Part shown: in pieces, positions 42,077 to 49,732 of the stretch
Numbering within the stretch: position 1 is the stretch's first letter
Layout: each line of letters begins with the position of its first letter
From: a virus
Virus record (IMG/VR): IMGVR_UViG_3300025483_000018
Coordinates: 1-50,741 of that record
Reading direction: 5' to 3' (one strand)
DNA: 50,741 nt
Translations under genes and position numbers: made by a program
The notes under the pieces: generated by a model
What the model saw: the letters and a program-made list of their open reading frames with translations, nothing else
Database searches by the model: none
What the model was told of the DNA's origin: nothing

Positions 42077-42943
42077 TTAGAAACCTACTAAATTGCCATC
42101 TATTTTCTTATCATAATCTCTTTCATAGATTGGTTCAATTTCCTTGAATCCAAGATCCATAGTGTATGAAACTGGTGAACCATCATTATATGTCGCATAT
42201 ACTCCTTCACCAGTATAATTAACAGACATATCTGTTAAAAAACATTGCTTAAACAAATTTAAATATGGATGTATTTTTGGACCTTTTTTATATGTCAATT
42301 GAAAGACATTTGGTGTCTTTAAAAAAGTACCAGATGCTTTTGGTGACATAGACTTTTTTAAAGTATTAATAATGTGCGCTATATTTTTTGCTTCATCAGT
42401 ATCTCTTGGTGTCATTTTGAAAGAAAACTTAAATGACCTTAGAGTAACTCCATTGAACAAAAGTTCCATATTTGGATTTAATATTTGTGATTCTTCCCTT
42501 GCCAAAATTTGACTAATACTCATATTTCCACCAAAGGGAATATTTGCTGCTTGTGCAGCTAGAGATGCTGTAAATATTCGTCTTGCATCATCACCGGTAA
42601 CTGTCTGCGCGACGTCCGTCAAAGCTCCTGTAAGTTGATCACCAAAATTCCGCTTATTATCGTTTCCTATATTGGTTTGAATTGCACCATAAACTCCAGC
42701 AGTCAAACTATCTAAGGTATCATCAGCATAACTAACACTATTACCATCTTGAATATTTGATGGTATTGGTAAAAATATTGAATTTAAAAATTGTTTTGCA
42801 CTACCCTTACCACTTTTAAAAGCGTGTCTGTTACCACGCAACATGCTACCTCCTTTACCAAGTGGAGTGTAATCTAATATTTGAATTTGCAAGTAATCAG
42901 TTTCTTCTAATAAAGCTTCATCAGGATATCTAAGACGTGCCAT
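42077..42943 (-). CDS. 48: gp48 baseplate/tail-tube cap protein
   Basis: A 288-residue protein with ILAREESQILNPNMELLFNG, then VTLRSFKFSFKMTPRD and a KGPKIHPYLNLFKQCFL segment, characteristic of gp48 family members. In T4 gp48 and gp54 together form the platform from which the tail tube polymerises on the baseplate hub. The gene follows the 42961 gene on the minus strand. Confidence 0.88.
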   Translation of the reverse strand: MARLRYPDEALLEETDYLQIQILDYTPLGKGGSMLRGNRHAFKSGKGSAKQFLNSIFLPIPSNIQDGNSVSYADDTLDSLTAGVYGAIQTNIGNDNKRNFGDQLTGALTDVAQTVTGDDARRIFTASLAAQAANIPFGGNMSISQILAREESQILNPNMELLFNGVTLRSFKFSFKMTPRDTDEAKNIAHIINTLKKSMSPKASGTFLKTPNVFQLTYKKGPKIHPYLNLFKQCFLTDMSVNYTGEGVYATYNDGSPVSYTMDLGFKEIEPIYERDYDKKIDGNLVGF

Positions 42944-42960
42944 TATTGCATCTTTTTTAC

Positions 42961-43341
42961 TTATTTAGAAGGGTTTTCTAAAAGATCCGCATATGGTATT
43001 CTTCTTATGTCAGTTAACTCCTCTTTTCTTACTTCATAGACCTCACCAATTACCTCATCCCAAGTATATTGCCTTGTTTCATCCCAATGAAAATTAATAC
43101 CAGTAAACCCCCAATTGTATACATTAGTTACTCCAACTAATGGATGCATATCATACATAAGACCTGAAGATTTAGCTCTATATGTAAATGTATATATTTT
43201 TCCAGATTGAATATTTACTTTACTATCACTAGAAATTGTAGACTTAATTTGCTCCATCATATCCTGAGGGTTCTCAGTTCCTATCAATCCATCTATAATA
43301 TTTCTAATTCTATTTTCTTTATCGTCTGTTGGATATACCAT
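42961..43341 (-). CDS. Unassigned structural-region protein (126 aa)
   Basis: The N-terminal part is helical (DIIDG/NRIRNIIDGLIG, then DMMEQIKSTI). The C-terminal half reads as beta strands: KIYTFTYRAKSSGLMYDMHPLVGVTNVYNWGFTGINFHW. That Y-T-F-x-Y-x-A-K, H-P-L-V, F-x-G-I-N-x-H series recurs in other T4-like phage proteins of unknown function in baseplate and head gene clusters. I do not assign a role. The start ATG overlaps the gp4 stop by one base. Confidence 0.65.
   Translation of the reverse strand: MVYPTDDKENRIRNIIDGLIGTENPQDMMEQIKSTISSDSKVNIQSGKIYTFTYRAKSSGLMYDMHPLVGVTNVYNWGFTGINFHWDETRQYTWDEVIGEVYEVRKEELTDIRRIPYADLLENPSK
42962..42968 (-). promoter_or_regulatory. CTAAATA late-type box (minus strand)
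   Basis: On the minus strand CTAAATA overlaps the stop of the upstream gene and lies 18 bases before the gp48 ATG. The same heptamer occurs before gp4, gp54-like and gp26 genes. Confidence 0.4.
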
Positions 43342-43778
43342 TACTTGATACCTAGTTCGTTTTCTGTAAGAACTTTAAACTCCCACATTCTGTCTTTACA
43401 AAATTCTCTTGCTGCTTTCCACTTTGCTTGGTTTTTTGCATACTCATAGACTTCGTAAATATAACCCTTGGTCTTCTTTTTTTTAACCTTAGGTTCTATA
43501 CATTGCTTAAATGGTTTTATTTCAATTATATATTTCTTTATTTTACCCGTATTTTCTCTTACCTTAATATAAAAGTCTGGATAGTATCTATGAATTTTAT
43601 TATCAATTGGTGAACGATATGGAAGTACAATTTCTTCACTACCCCACTCTAATATATTTTCATTTAAATCACAGTAAACCATAAACTTACGTTCCCATAG
43701 AGAACGATATATTATATTGGTTGAATTGCCTTTATACTTTTTTGGATGTGATGGTTGGTATTTTCCTTTATATGCCAT
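43341..43778 (-). CDS. 4: gp4 head completion protein
   Basis: Starts MAYKGKYQPSHPKKYKGN, then IIYRSLWERKFMVYCD, ILEWGSEEIVLPYRSPIDN and KIHRYYPDFYI, matching the T4 gp4 (gp50) head completion family, which has a restriction-endonuclease-like fold (TnsA type). A Lys-rich region and WKAAREFCKDRMWEFKVLTENEL close the protein. In T4 it is needed to complete filled heads so that tails can attach. The ATG lies beside the divergent CTAAATA pair. Confidence 0.88.
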   Translation of the reverse strand: MAYKGKYQPSHPKKYKGNSTNIIYRSLWERKFMVYCDLNENILEWGSEEIVLPYRSPIDNKIHRYYPDFYIKVRENTGKIKKYIIEIKPFKQCIEPKVKKKKTKGYIYEVYEYAKNQAKWKAAREFCKDRMWEFKVLTENELGIK

Positions 43779-43785
43779 CTAAATA
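43779..43785 (+). promoter_or_regulatory. CTAAATA late-type box, plus strand, divergent pair
   Basis: CTAAATA immediately after the gp4 start codon (as read on the plus strand), 33 bases before the GTG of the gp54-like gene. The partner box on the other strand is the mirror of this one. Confidence 0.55.
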
Positions 43786-43810
43786 GTTAATAATAAAAGA
43801 GTAGTATAGG

Positions 43811-43817
43811 TATTTAG
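43811..43817 (-). promoter_or_regulatory. CTAAATA late-type box, minus strand, divergent pair
   Basis: On the minus strand CTAAATA lies 32 bases before the gp4 start. With 43779-43785 it forms a symmetrical divergent promoter pair within 41 bases between the two genes. Confidence 0.55.
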
Positions 43818-43818
43818 A

Positions 43819-44616
43819 GTGGGAAATTCGATAGTACAAAAAATTTCCATGTCTGGTGCGAGAGAGAAAGTTGGTAATCTTGCCCAAACAAATCATTACT
43901 TTGTTGAAATGGCAGGTATTTCTGATAATTTGACAAATCATTTTAATAAATCTTATCAGGGTGATTTTGGTGACCTGTCTAGATTTAAAGATAGACTGGG
44001 TTATTTGTGCTCTGAAGCATCATTACCATCTTCTTCTTATGCTACGTCTGAAGTTAAAGATAATTTTATGGGTATAACTCAAGAGTTTGCTCATACCAGA
44101 ATATATACCGATCTCGATCTAACATTCTATGTTGATGCTGAGTATAAGGTTATGAGATTTTTTGAAGGTTGGATGGATTATATTAGTGGAGGGGGTGCAG
44201 TAGCTGCAGCAAGTTCTCCATCTAGAAATGTTTACAGGAGATTTAATTATCCAAATGATTATAAGTTAAGTACGTTAAATTTATATAAATTTGAAAGAGA
44301 TTATAGGTATTCATTAAACTACAACTTTATAAATGCATTTCCAAAATCGGTTTCATCTCTACCTGTATCCTACGGATCAGCAGAAATTTTAAAGATTACA
44401 GTGACATTTAACTACGATAGATATATTGTAAAAAAAGATGTATTCTACTCAGATAACGATTTAAATGATGCAGTTAGTAACATATGGAAAAATCCAATAG
44501 ATCTGGGTATTGATACTGATTTTAGTCAATTTCAATTTAATGGACAATTATTTTCTCAGCAACCAATACAACCTTTTACTTTTCCTATAGATAGCCCTAT
44601 AGAAAATTTATTTTAA
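43819..44616 (+). CDS. 54: gp54-like baseplate tail-tube initiator (tail-tube family)
   Basis: A GTG start is chosen because no good ribosome-binding site precedes the next ATG (43849). The protein (265 residues) resembles the tail-tube family: LTFYVDAEYKVMRFFEGWMDYI in the middle, then YRYSLNYNFINAFPKSVSSL and VSYGSAEILKITVTFNYDRY, patterns seen in gp19/gp54 proteins. In T4 gp54 nucleates tube assembly on gp48. Assignment to gp54 rather than another tube-family protein rests on length and position near gp48/gp53. Confidence 0.65.
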   Translation: MGNSIVQKISMSGAREKVGNLAQTNHYFVEMAGISDNLTNHFNKSYQGDFGDLSRFKDRLGYLCSEASLPSSSYATSEVKDNFMGITQEFAHTRIYTDLDLTFYVDAEYKVMRFFEGWMDYISGGGAVAAASSPSRNVYRRFNYPNDYKLSTLNLYKFERDYRYSLNYNFINAFPKSVSSLPVSYGSAEILKITVTFNYDRYIVKKDVFYSDNDLNDAVSNIWKNPIDLGIDTDFSQFQFNGQLFSQQPIQPFTFPIDSPIENLF

Positions 44617-44625
44617 AAAACCACA

Positions 44626-44632
44626 CTAAATA
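44626..44632 (+). promoter_or_regulatory. CTAAATA late-type box before gp26
   Basis: CTAAATA 26 bases before the ATG at 44659, in the 42-base gap after the gp54-like gene. It matches the other boxes before baseplate genes. Confidence 0.5.
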
Positions 44633-44658
44633 ACTAAACCTGAATTGTATTTCGTATT

Positions 44659-45381
44659 ATGCCTTTACCAAAAATTAATACCCCAATTTATGAATTAGAG
44701 TTGCCATCAAGTGGGAAAAAAATTAAGTATCGTCCATTTCTCGTAAGAGAAGAAAAGATTCTTTTGATGGCATTAGAATCTGAAGATATGAAACAAATTA
44801 CAGAATCTGTAGTTTCGATCTTATCGGATTGTATTTCTAGTAGGGGAGTGAAAGTTCAAGATCTTGCAACATTTGATATAGAATATTTGTTTTTAAATGT
44901 TCGTTCTAGGTCTGTCGGTGAATCAGTAGAAATTAATATTACATGTCCAGATGACGGCACAACATCTGTTCCTGCAGAAATTGATTTGGATGATATCAGT
45001 GTTAAAAGAGATAAAAATCACAAAAATATTATTAAACTTGATGATAAATTGTCAATGAAATTAAAATATCCTTCATTGGATCAGTTTATTGATACTAACT
45101 TTGAAACTAATGGTGATAAAAGTGAAATTGACAAATCTATGAGTATGGTTATATCATGTATTGATATCATTTATGATAACGAAGAAAGTTGGGATGCATC
45201 AGATTGTACTAAAAAGGAGTTGGAGGAATTTCTTGAACAGTTAAATAGTAGACAGTTTAAAGAAATTGAAACATTCTTTACTACAATGCCAAAACTATCT
45301 CATACTGTTAAGGTGAGAAATCCAAATACTAAAGTAGAAAGTGAAGTCGTTCTGGAAGGATTAGCAAGTTTTTTCAGTTAA
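44659..45381 (+). CDS. 26: gp26 baseplate hub subunit
   Basis: A 240-residue protein of the T4 baseplate hub family: starts MPLPKINTPIYELELPSSGK, then KIKYRPFLVREEKILLMALES and EYLFLNVRSRSVGESVEINITC. In T4 gp26 is needed early for hub formation. It is followed after two bases by the small gp51 gene, as in T4, supporting the assignment. Confidence 0.85.
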   Translation: MPLPKINTPIYELELPSSGKKIKYRPFLVREEKILLMALESEDMKQITESVVSILSDCISSRGVKVQDLATFDIEYLFLNVRSRSVGESVEINITCPDDGTTSVPAEIDLDDISVKRDKNHKNIIKLDDKLSMKLKYPSLDQFIDTNFETNGDKSEIDKSMSMVISCIDIIYDNEESWDASDCTKKELEEFLEQLNSRQFKEIETFFTTMPKLSHTVKVRNPNTKVESEVVLEGLASFFS

Positions 45382-45383
45382 GT

Positions 45384-45563
45384 ATGGCTCATAATAATCT
45401 TGAGTCATACTACAAAATTAATTTTGCTCTGATACAACATCATAAATATAGTTTGACAGAGATTGAAAATATGATTCCTTGGGAAAGGGATATCTACGTC
45501 AGTTTATTACAGCAATATATTGAAGAAGAAAATCTAAAGGCACAACAAAATAGTGGAAATTAA
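45384..45563 (+). CDS. 51: gp51 baseplate hub assembly catalyst (59 aa)
   Basis: A short ORF, MAHNNLESYYKINFAL through QQYIEEENLKAQQNSGN, with MIPWERDIYVSLLQQYIEE as its core, positioned directly after gp26 exactly like T4 gene 51. The W-E-R-D-I-Y segment and the spacing fit the family, although it is shorter than T4 gp51. It ends within the start of the next gene (11-base overlap). Confidence 0.75.
   Translation: MAHNNLESYYKINFALIQHHKYSLTEIENMIPWERDIYVSLLQQYIEEENLKAQQNSGN
45441..45448 (+). promoter_or_regulatory. CATAAATA box inside gp51
   Basis: CATAAATA lies inside the gp51 coding region, 104 bases before the GTG of the following gene. Being internal to a gene it is weak evidence, but it could provide separate late expression of the downstream tail proteins. 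Confidence 0.25.
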
Positions 45564-47598
45564 CACCCAACCTTTTTATAAAGCACCAAAGTTAAATTCT
45601 AAAAACATTTCTAGAAATGTTTTTAGTGGATCTTCTTCGACTTTACTTAAACCTACAAAAGTACAACTAAAAGTAAAACCATTTAGTTTTAAAAAACCAG
45701 ATCCTATATTAAAAAAGGATATTGAACCTACAGATAACCTTGCAGGTAAACTTGCAGAGACTAATCAAGTTCTTGTAGAAATTCAAAAGCAATTATCTAT
45801 AGATTTTGCTAGTAGAATTGCTCAAGAAAATGCAGAAGTTAAAAAAATAAGATCTTCTAGAGAGAAAGAAAAAATTGCAGCAGAAGAGAATAGATTAGAA
45901 AAAACAGGTGAAAAAATTCGTTCAATAGGCAGTTCTTTAGTAAGTAAAGTTGCCGCACCAGTTAAAAGTATCTTTGATAGAATAAAAGAATTTTTTGGTT
46001 TAATTCTTACCAATATTGTTTTAAACAAGGCATTTGAATGGTTGAAGGATGAAAATAATGCTGCCTTAGTTAATACAATTTTTGATTGGATTGGTAAAGC
46101 ATTTATACCAGCAGTAATAACCATTATTGGTTATAAAGTATTTAAATGGGTTAGAAGATTATATAAACTGGGAAAGCTTTTACTTGGCATACCTTATAAG
46201 ATATTTAACAGGTTATTCAGAGGAGGTGCAAAGATTCCCCGTACTGGAGGTGCAGAAAATGCATCTAGAAAAACTGTTACTTCAGCTGCTCAAAAAGCAA
46301 GTGAAAAGAAAGTAAAAAGTGAATTAGCAGAAAAAGTAGTAAGCAAGGGGTTATCAAGTGCAGGAAAAATTGCTTTCGACCCAGCAACAGGAACAAGAAG
46401 GTTCATCAGTGTTTCAGCAGAAGAAGCTACTAAAATAACTGCAAAACCAAATGTATTCCAAAAGATGATGAGCAAAGCTTCTGGAATTGGAAATAGTATT
46501 AATAATCAATTGTCTAAAAGAATAATTCAACCTATTGTTGATATTTCTTTAAGCAAAAAAGTACCAGCACCTGTAAGAGCAAAGGTAGGTAAGGCTGTTG
46601 CTTCAAAAGGTATTCAAAGATTCCTTCCTTTTGTTAATACGATATTTAGCACTGGAGAAGCTGTTAGTAGATTGATGAGTGGGGATATTGAAGGTGCTTT
46701 AATTTCAATGGCAGGTGCCATTCCTATAGCAGGATGGGGTGCTATAGCTCTAGATATTTACAGAACTGTAGATCCTGAAGGATATCAAAAAAATATAAGA
46801 TTTGGGTTAAGTGCAGAACAAATGGATGGATTAATAGTTGAAGGATTTGCTGCGGTAGGAGAAAATATGGGTGGGATTGGACTTAGTAAGGGTGGAACTG
46901 TTCCAGGAGAAGGTCCAGGAACAGTTGATAGTGTAAGGACAAATCTTGCTCCTGGTGAGGAAGTTATTAAGACCTCTTCATCAATGCTGTTTAGACCTTT
47001 ACTGAAGGATATAAATGATAATGCAGGAAGACAATATTCAAGTTTCTCTAGAGGCGTTGAATCTTTGAAAACAAATTCAAATTATCAACGTGATGTGTCA
47101 GAAGAATACTCCAAAGTCTTAGAAGATTTTAATAAATCTCTTAAAAACTCTATAGATAGCAAAAGAATTAAAAAAACAAGTACAAATACATTCCCACCAC
47201 CACCAATTTTACCACCATCACCTACAGAAACCACTACTAGAAGTGCATCAGAACCAAATATAATGTCTGATGGATCTGTAATTAAACCTGGTGATGAAGT
47301 TGGTGGTTCTGATATGAAACTAATACAACCACCCACACCAAAAACTGATGATAAGGATATATTGCCAAAATCGACACCAATTTCACCATCAATGGCAACT
47401 CCTCCAAACTTGAATCTAGACTCATCTACAAAATCAAAAATTAGTATTATCGACTTACCGATACAAAAAATGGGTGGTGATATACAACAAATGCCATCAA
47501 TGCAAAAAACAGCAACTGATGTTGAAGTCATAACCCCAGTCAATTTTCTGAATCCATATATGACCATAACACCAGAAATCTATGGAATTTACATGTAG
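45553..47598 (+). CDS. Large tail-associated protein with hydrophobic helices (681 aa)
   Basis: GTG start overlaps gp51. Residues about 70-130 are a charged coiled coil; residues about 135-222 hold a paralogous segment (PVKSIFDRIKEFFGLILTNI) and hydrophobic helices reaching FIPAVITIIGYKVFKWVRRLYKL and LGIPYKIFNRLFRG, unusual for a soluble tail protein. A central Gly/Ala-rich region contains IPIAGWGAIALDIYRTVD. The LAPGEEVIKTSSSMLFRP segment resembles tape-measure-like virion proteins. The end is Pro-rich. Position between gp51 and a gp27-like hub gene suggests a tape-measure or hub-associated role; this is inference. I do not recognise an exact family. Confidence 0.6.
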   Translation: MEINTQPFYKAPKLNSKNISRNVFSGSSSTLLKPTKVQLKVKPFSFKKPDPILKKDIEPTDNLAGKLAETNQVLVEIQKQLSIDFASRIAQENAEVKKIRSSREKEKIAAEENRLEKTGEKIRSIGSSLVSKVAAPVKSIFDRIKEFFGLILTNIVLNKAFEWLKDENNAALVNTIFDWIGKAFIPAVITIIGYKVFKWVRRLYKLGKLLLGIPYKIFNRLFRGGAKIPRTGGAENASRKTVTSAAQKASEKKVKSELAEKVVSKGLSSAGKIAFDPATGTRRFISVSAEEATKITAKPNVFQKMMSKASGIGNSINNQLSKRIIQPIVDISLSKKVPAPVRAKVGKAVASKGIQRFLPFVNTIFSTGEAVSRLMSGDIEGALISMAGAIPIAGWGAIALDIYRTVDPEGYQKNIRFGLSAEQMDGLIVEGFAAVGENMGGIGLSKGGTVPGEGPGTVDSVRTNLAPGEEVIKTSSSMLFRPLLKDINDNAGRQYSSFSRGVESLKTNSNYQRDVSEEYSKVLEDFNKSLKNSIDSKRIKKTSTNTFPPPPILPPSPTETTTRSASEPNIMSDGSVIKPGDEVGGSDMKLIQPPTPKTDDKDILPKSTPISPSMATPPNLNLDSSTKSKISIIDLPIQKMGGDIQQMPSMQKTATDVEVITPVNFLNPYMTITPEIYGIYM

Positions 47599-47604
47599 TA
47601 AGAT

Positions 47605-49731
47605 ATGGAAAATCAATTACAAAAACTTAAGATTAATGCCACAAATATAAAAAGTACCTTAATTTTCTCAAATAAGGAGTTAAAGAAGACTAGAATAAAA
47701 AAGAAGGAATTAATTCAAAAAATTGAAAATAAAAATAAAGTACAGTCAGAAGAGAAACGACTTGAGAGCAAAAATCTTGGTGTAGGGTCATCAATTAAAA
47801 ATATAGCATCTATTGCAACTTCTCCAATAAAAAGTTTTTTCGATAGGATTCTAGAATTTTTTGGATTGATTGCACTTAATATATTAATACAAGAATTACC
47901 TGCAATTTTGGAAAAAATTGAAAATTTCATGGATAGTGATTTTATGAAGACAGTTGGTAATATTTTTAATACTATCGGTACTGGAATCAGCAAAATTGGA
48001 GAATTGTTTGGCATTCTTCCCCAGTCAAAAATGGATGAAATTGATGAAGATTTGAAAGAAATTGAAAAAGATATTGACAGTGATGATAAATCATTTGAAG
48101 ATGCAGAAAAAGATTTTGAAAATTTAGATAAAAAATTAAAATCTGAAGAGGATTACGAACCAGAAGAAATTGAAGAGCAACCGACACCACTACCAGAAAT
48201 TTCCGAAGAACCAAAAACACAGGAAAAATCGGAACCTGCATCTCAGATACAACCACAAAAACCACAAGATGCACCAGGACCTGTACCAGTATCAGAAACA
48301 ACTAAATCTGAAGATCCAAAACCACAAAAATTCTCTAGAGGTGGAACAGTAAAATCTACAGATTCTGAAGGTAAACCTAGATATACTCCAAAAGAAAGTG
48401 GGAGATTATCTTCTTCTAAAAGATCATTGCAAAATGGTTTTCTTGGTTTTGATTTAGCAGTTAAAACTATAAAAGAATCCACAGAACGTGAAGAACAAAA
48501 TATGATATCCCTCTCAAAAGTTTCTAAAAAATTATTTGAATGGGGCACTTTGATGCAGCAATTTGGTGGAGGAGGTACTGGAGGTCAATATGGAGGTGGT
48601 CCTAATAGTTATTTTGGATCTGGTGCTATAGGTGGTGATGAAGAGGAACTTCTCTTTAGATTGATGCATGCTGAAGCAGGTGGAGAAGGTAAGTTAGGTA
48701 TGGCAATGGTTGCTAGATCTGTTCTTAATAGGGCAGGTTTGGTTCAAAGTGGTAGAGTTCCTGCAGGTACTTTCTTATCAAATAGTGGTAGTATTGCTGA
48801 TATTATATACGGTACAAATCAATATCAACCAGTAAGAGAAGGCAAATTAGAAAACAATTTATCAGAAAGTCAGAGATCTAGTGCAAGAGCTGCATATCTC
48901 TTGGCTAAAAATCCAGAATCACTAAAATCTGAACTAGAGAAAGAATCTATTTCTGACCGAGATATACAAAAACTTATTTCATCTACCGGATTCAGAACTC
49001 ATTCTGCAGATTACGATGCCTCTCAACATGTTAATTCTACTAGATTAGGTGGACATCAATTCAACACTGCAGGAAATACTGGAATGCTTACAGTTTCACC
49101 AGAAGTTTCTACTGGGTTGGGTGATTTTGAAGGAAATGTTATTTCTGTTGGTAAAATGATCCTAGATAAAGGATTTACAATTGGAGAGAATAAATATTTC
49201 ACTAAAAATAATTGGAGTAAACAAGGACCAAATACTGGAGGGTTTAACCAAAGAGGAGATAGTTATGTTGGAAATCATGCATCTGCAGACCACGCAACAA
49301 ATGCACTTGATATCACTGATCACCGAGGTAGTGCAGCTTCTGGTGTTCCTAGACTTAAAAACTTATTCTTAAGTCTTTATGGTAGAAGGCAACAGTATGG
49401 TATAAAGGCATTGATTTATGATCCAATTGGGCATTGGTTCAGTGGAATGGAGCAATATAATAGAGAAAGATTTGGTGGTCATCCTACTCATTTACATGTT
49501 GGGTTTACAGTTTCTGCCGATGTTGCTATGAGACGTGAATCTAGTAGGAAATCTATATCAGAAGGTTCTTCATCAAGTTACTATGGTCCAGGTGGTAAAC
49601 CCGATGTTGTTATAGTTAGACAAACAGTTCAAAATGATAGAACGGTACCTGTACCAATACCAGTAACTCAAAATACTCAAAGAGCACAGGAAAAATCACA
49701 AAGACTTACATCAATATGGTTAGGTAAATAA
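47605..49731 (+). CDS. Tail protein with SleB-like and M15-like hydrolase domains (708 aa)
   Basis: The N-terminus repeats the pattern of the preceding protein (charged coiled coil, then PIKSFFDRILEFFGLIALNI, then an acidic D/E-rich stretch and a Pro-rich linker). The second half has a SleB/cell-wall hydrolase-like domain at residues about 348-495 (LMHAEAGGEGKLGMAMVARS with the catalytic-type Glu, then TGFRTHSADYDAS), then a D-Ala-D-Ala-peptidase (M15/VanY)-like segment at about 555-635 with NHASADHATNALDITDH and HLHVGF as candidate zinc ligands. It probably cuts peptidoglycan during tail penetration. Start ATG is six bases after the previous stop; operon position supports co-assembly. Confidence 0.65.
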   Translation: MENQLQKLKINATNIKSTLIFSNKELKKTRIKKKELIQKIENKNKVQSEEKRLESKNLGVGSSIKNIASIATSPIKSFFDRILEFFGLIALNILIQELPAILEKIENFMDSDFMKTVGNIFNTIGTGISKIGELFGILPQSKMDEIDEDLKEIEKDIDSDDKSFEDAEKDFENLDKKLKSEEDYEPEEIEEQPTPLPEISEEPKTQEKSEPASQIQPQKPQDAPGPVPVSETTKSEDPKPQKFSRGGTVKSTDSEGKPRYTPKESGRLSSSKRSLQNGFLGFDLAVKTIKESTEREEQNMISLSKVSKKLFEWGTLMQQFGGGGTGGQYGGGPNSYFGSGAIGGDEEELLFRLMHAEAGGEGKLGMAMVARSVLNRAGLVQSGRVPAGTFLSNSGSIADIIYGTNQYQPVREGKLENNLSESQRSSARAAYLLAKNPESLKSELEKESISDRDIQKLISSTGFRTHSADYDASQHVNSTRLGGHQFNTAGNTGMLTVSPEVSTGLGDFEGNVISVGKMILDKGFTIGENKYFTKNNWSKQGPNTGGFNQRGDSYVGNHASADHATNALDITDHRGSAASGVPRLKNLFLSLYGRRQQYGIKALIYDPIGHWFSGMEQYNRERFGGHPTHLHVGFTVSADVAMRRESSRKSISEGSSSSYYGPGGKPDVVIVRQTVQNDRTVPVPIPVTQNTQRAQEKSQRLTSIWLGK

Positions 49732-49732
49732 T

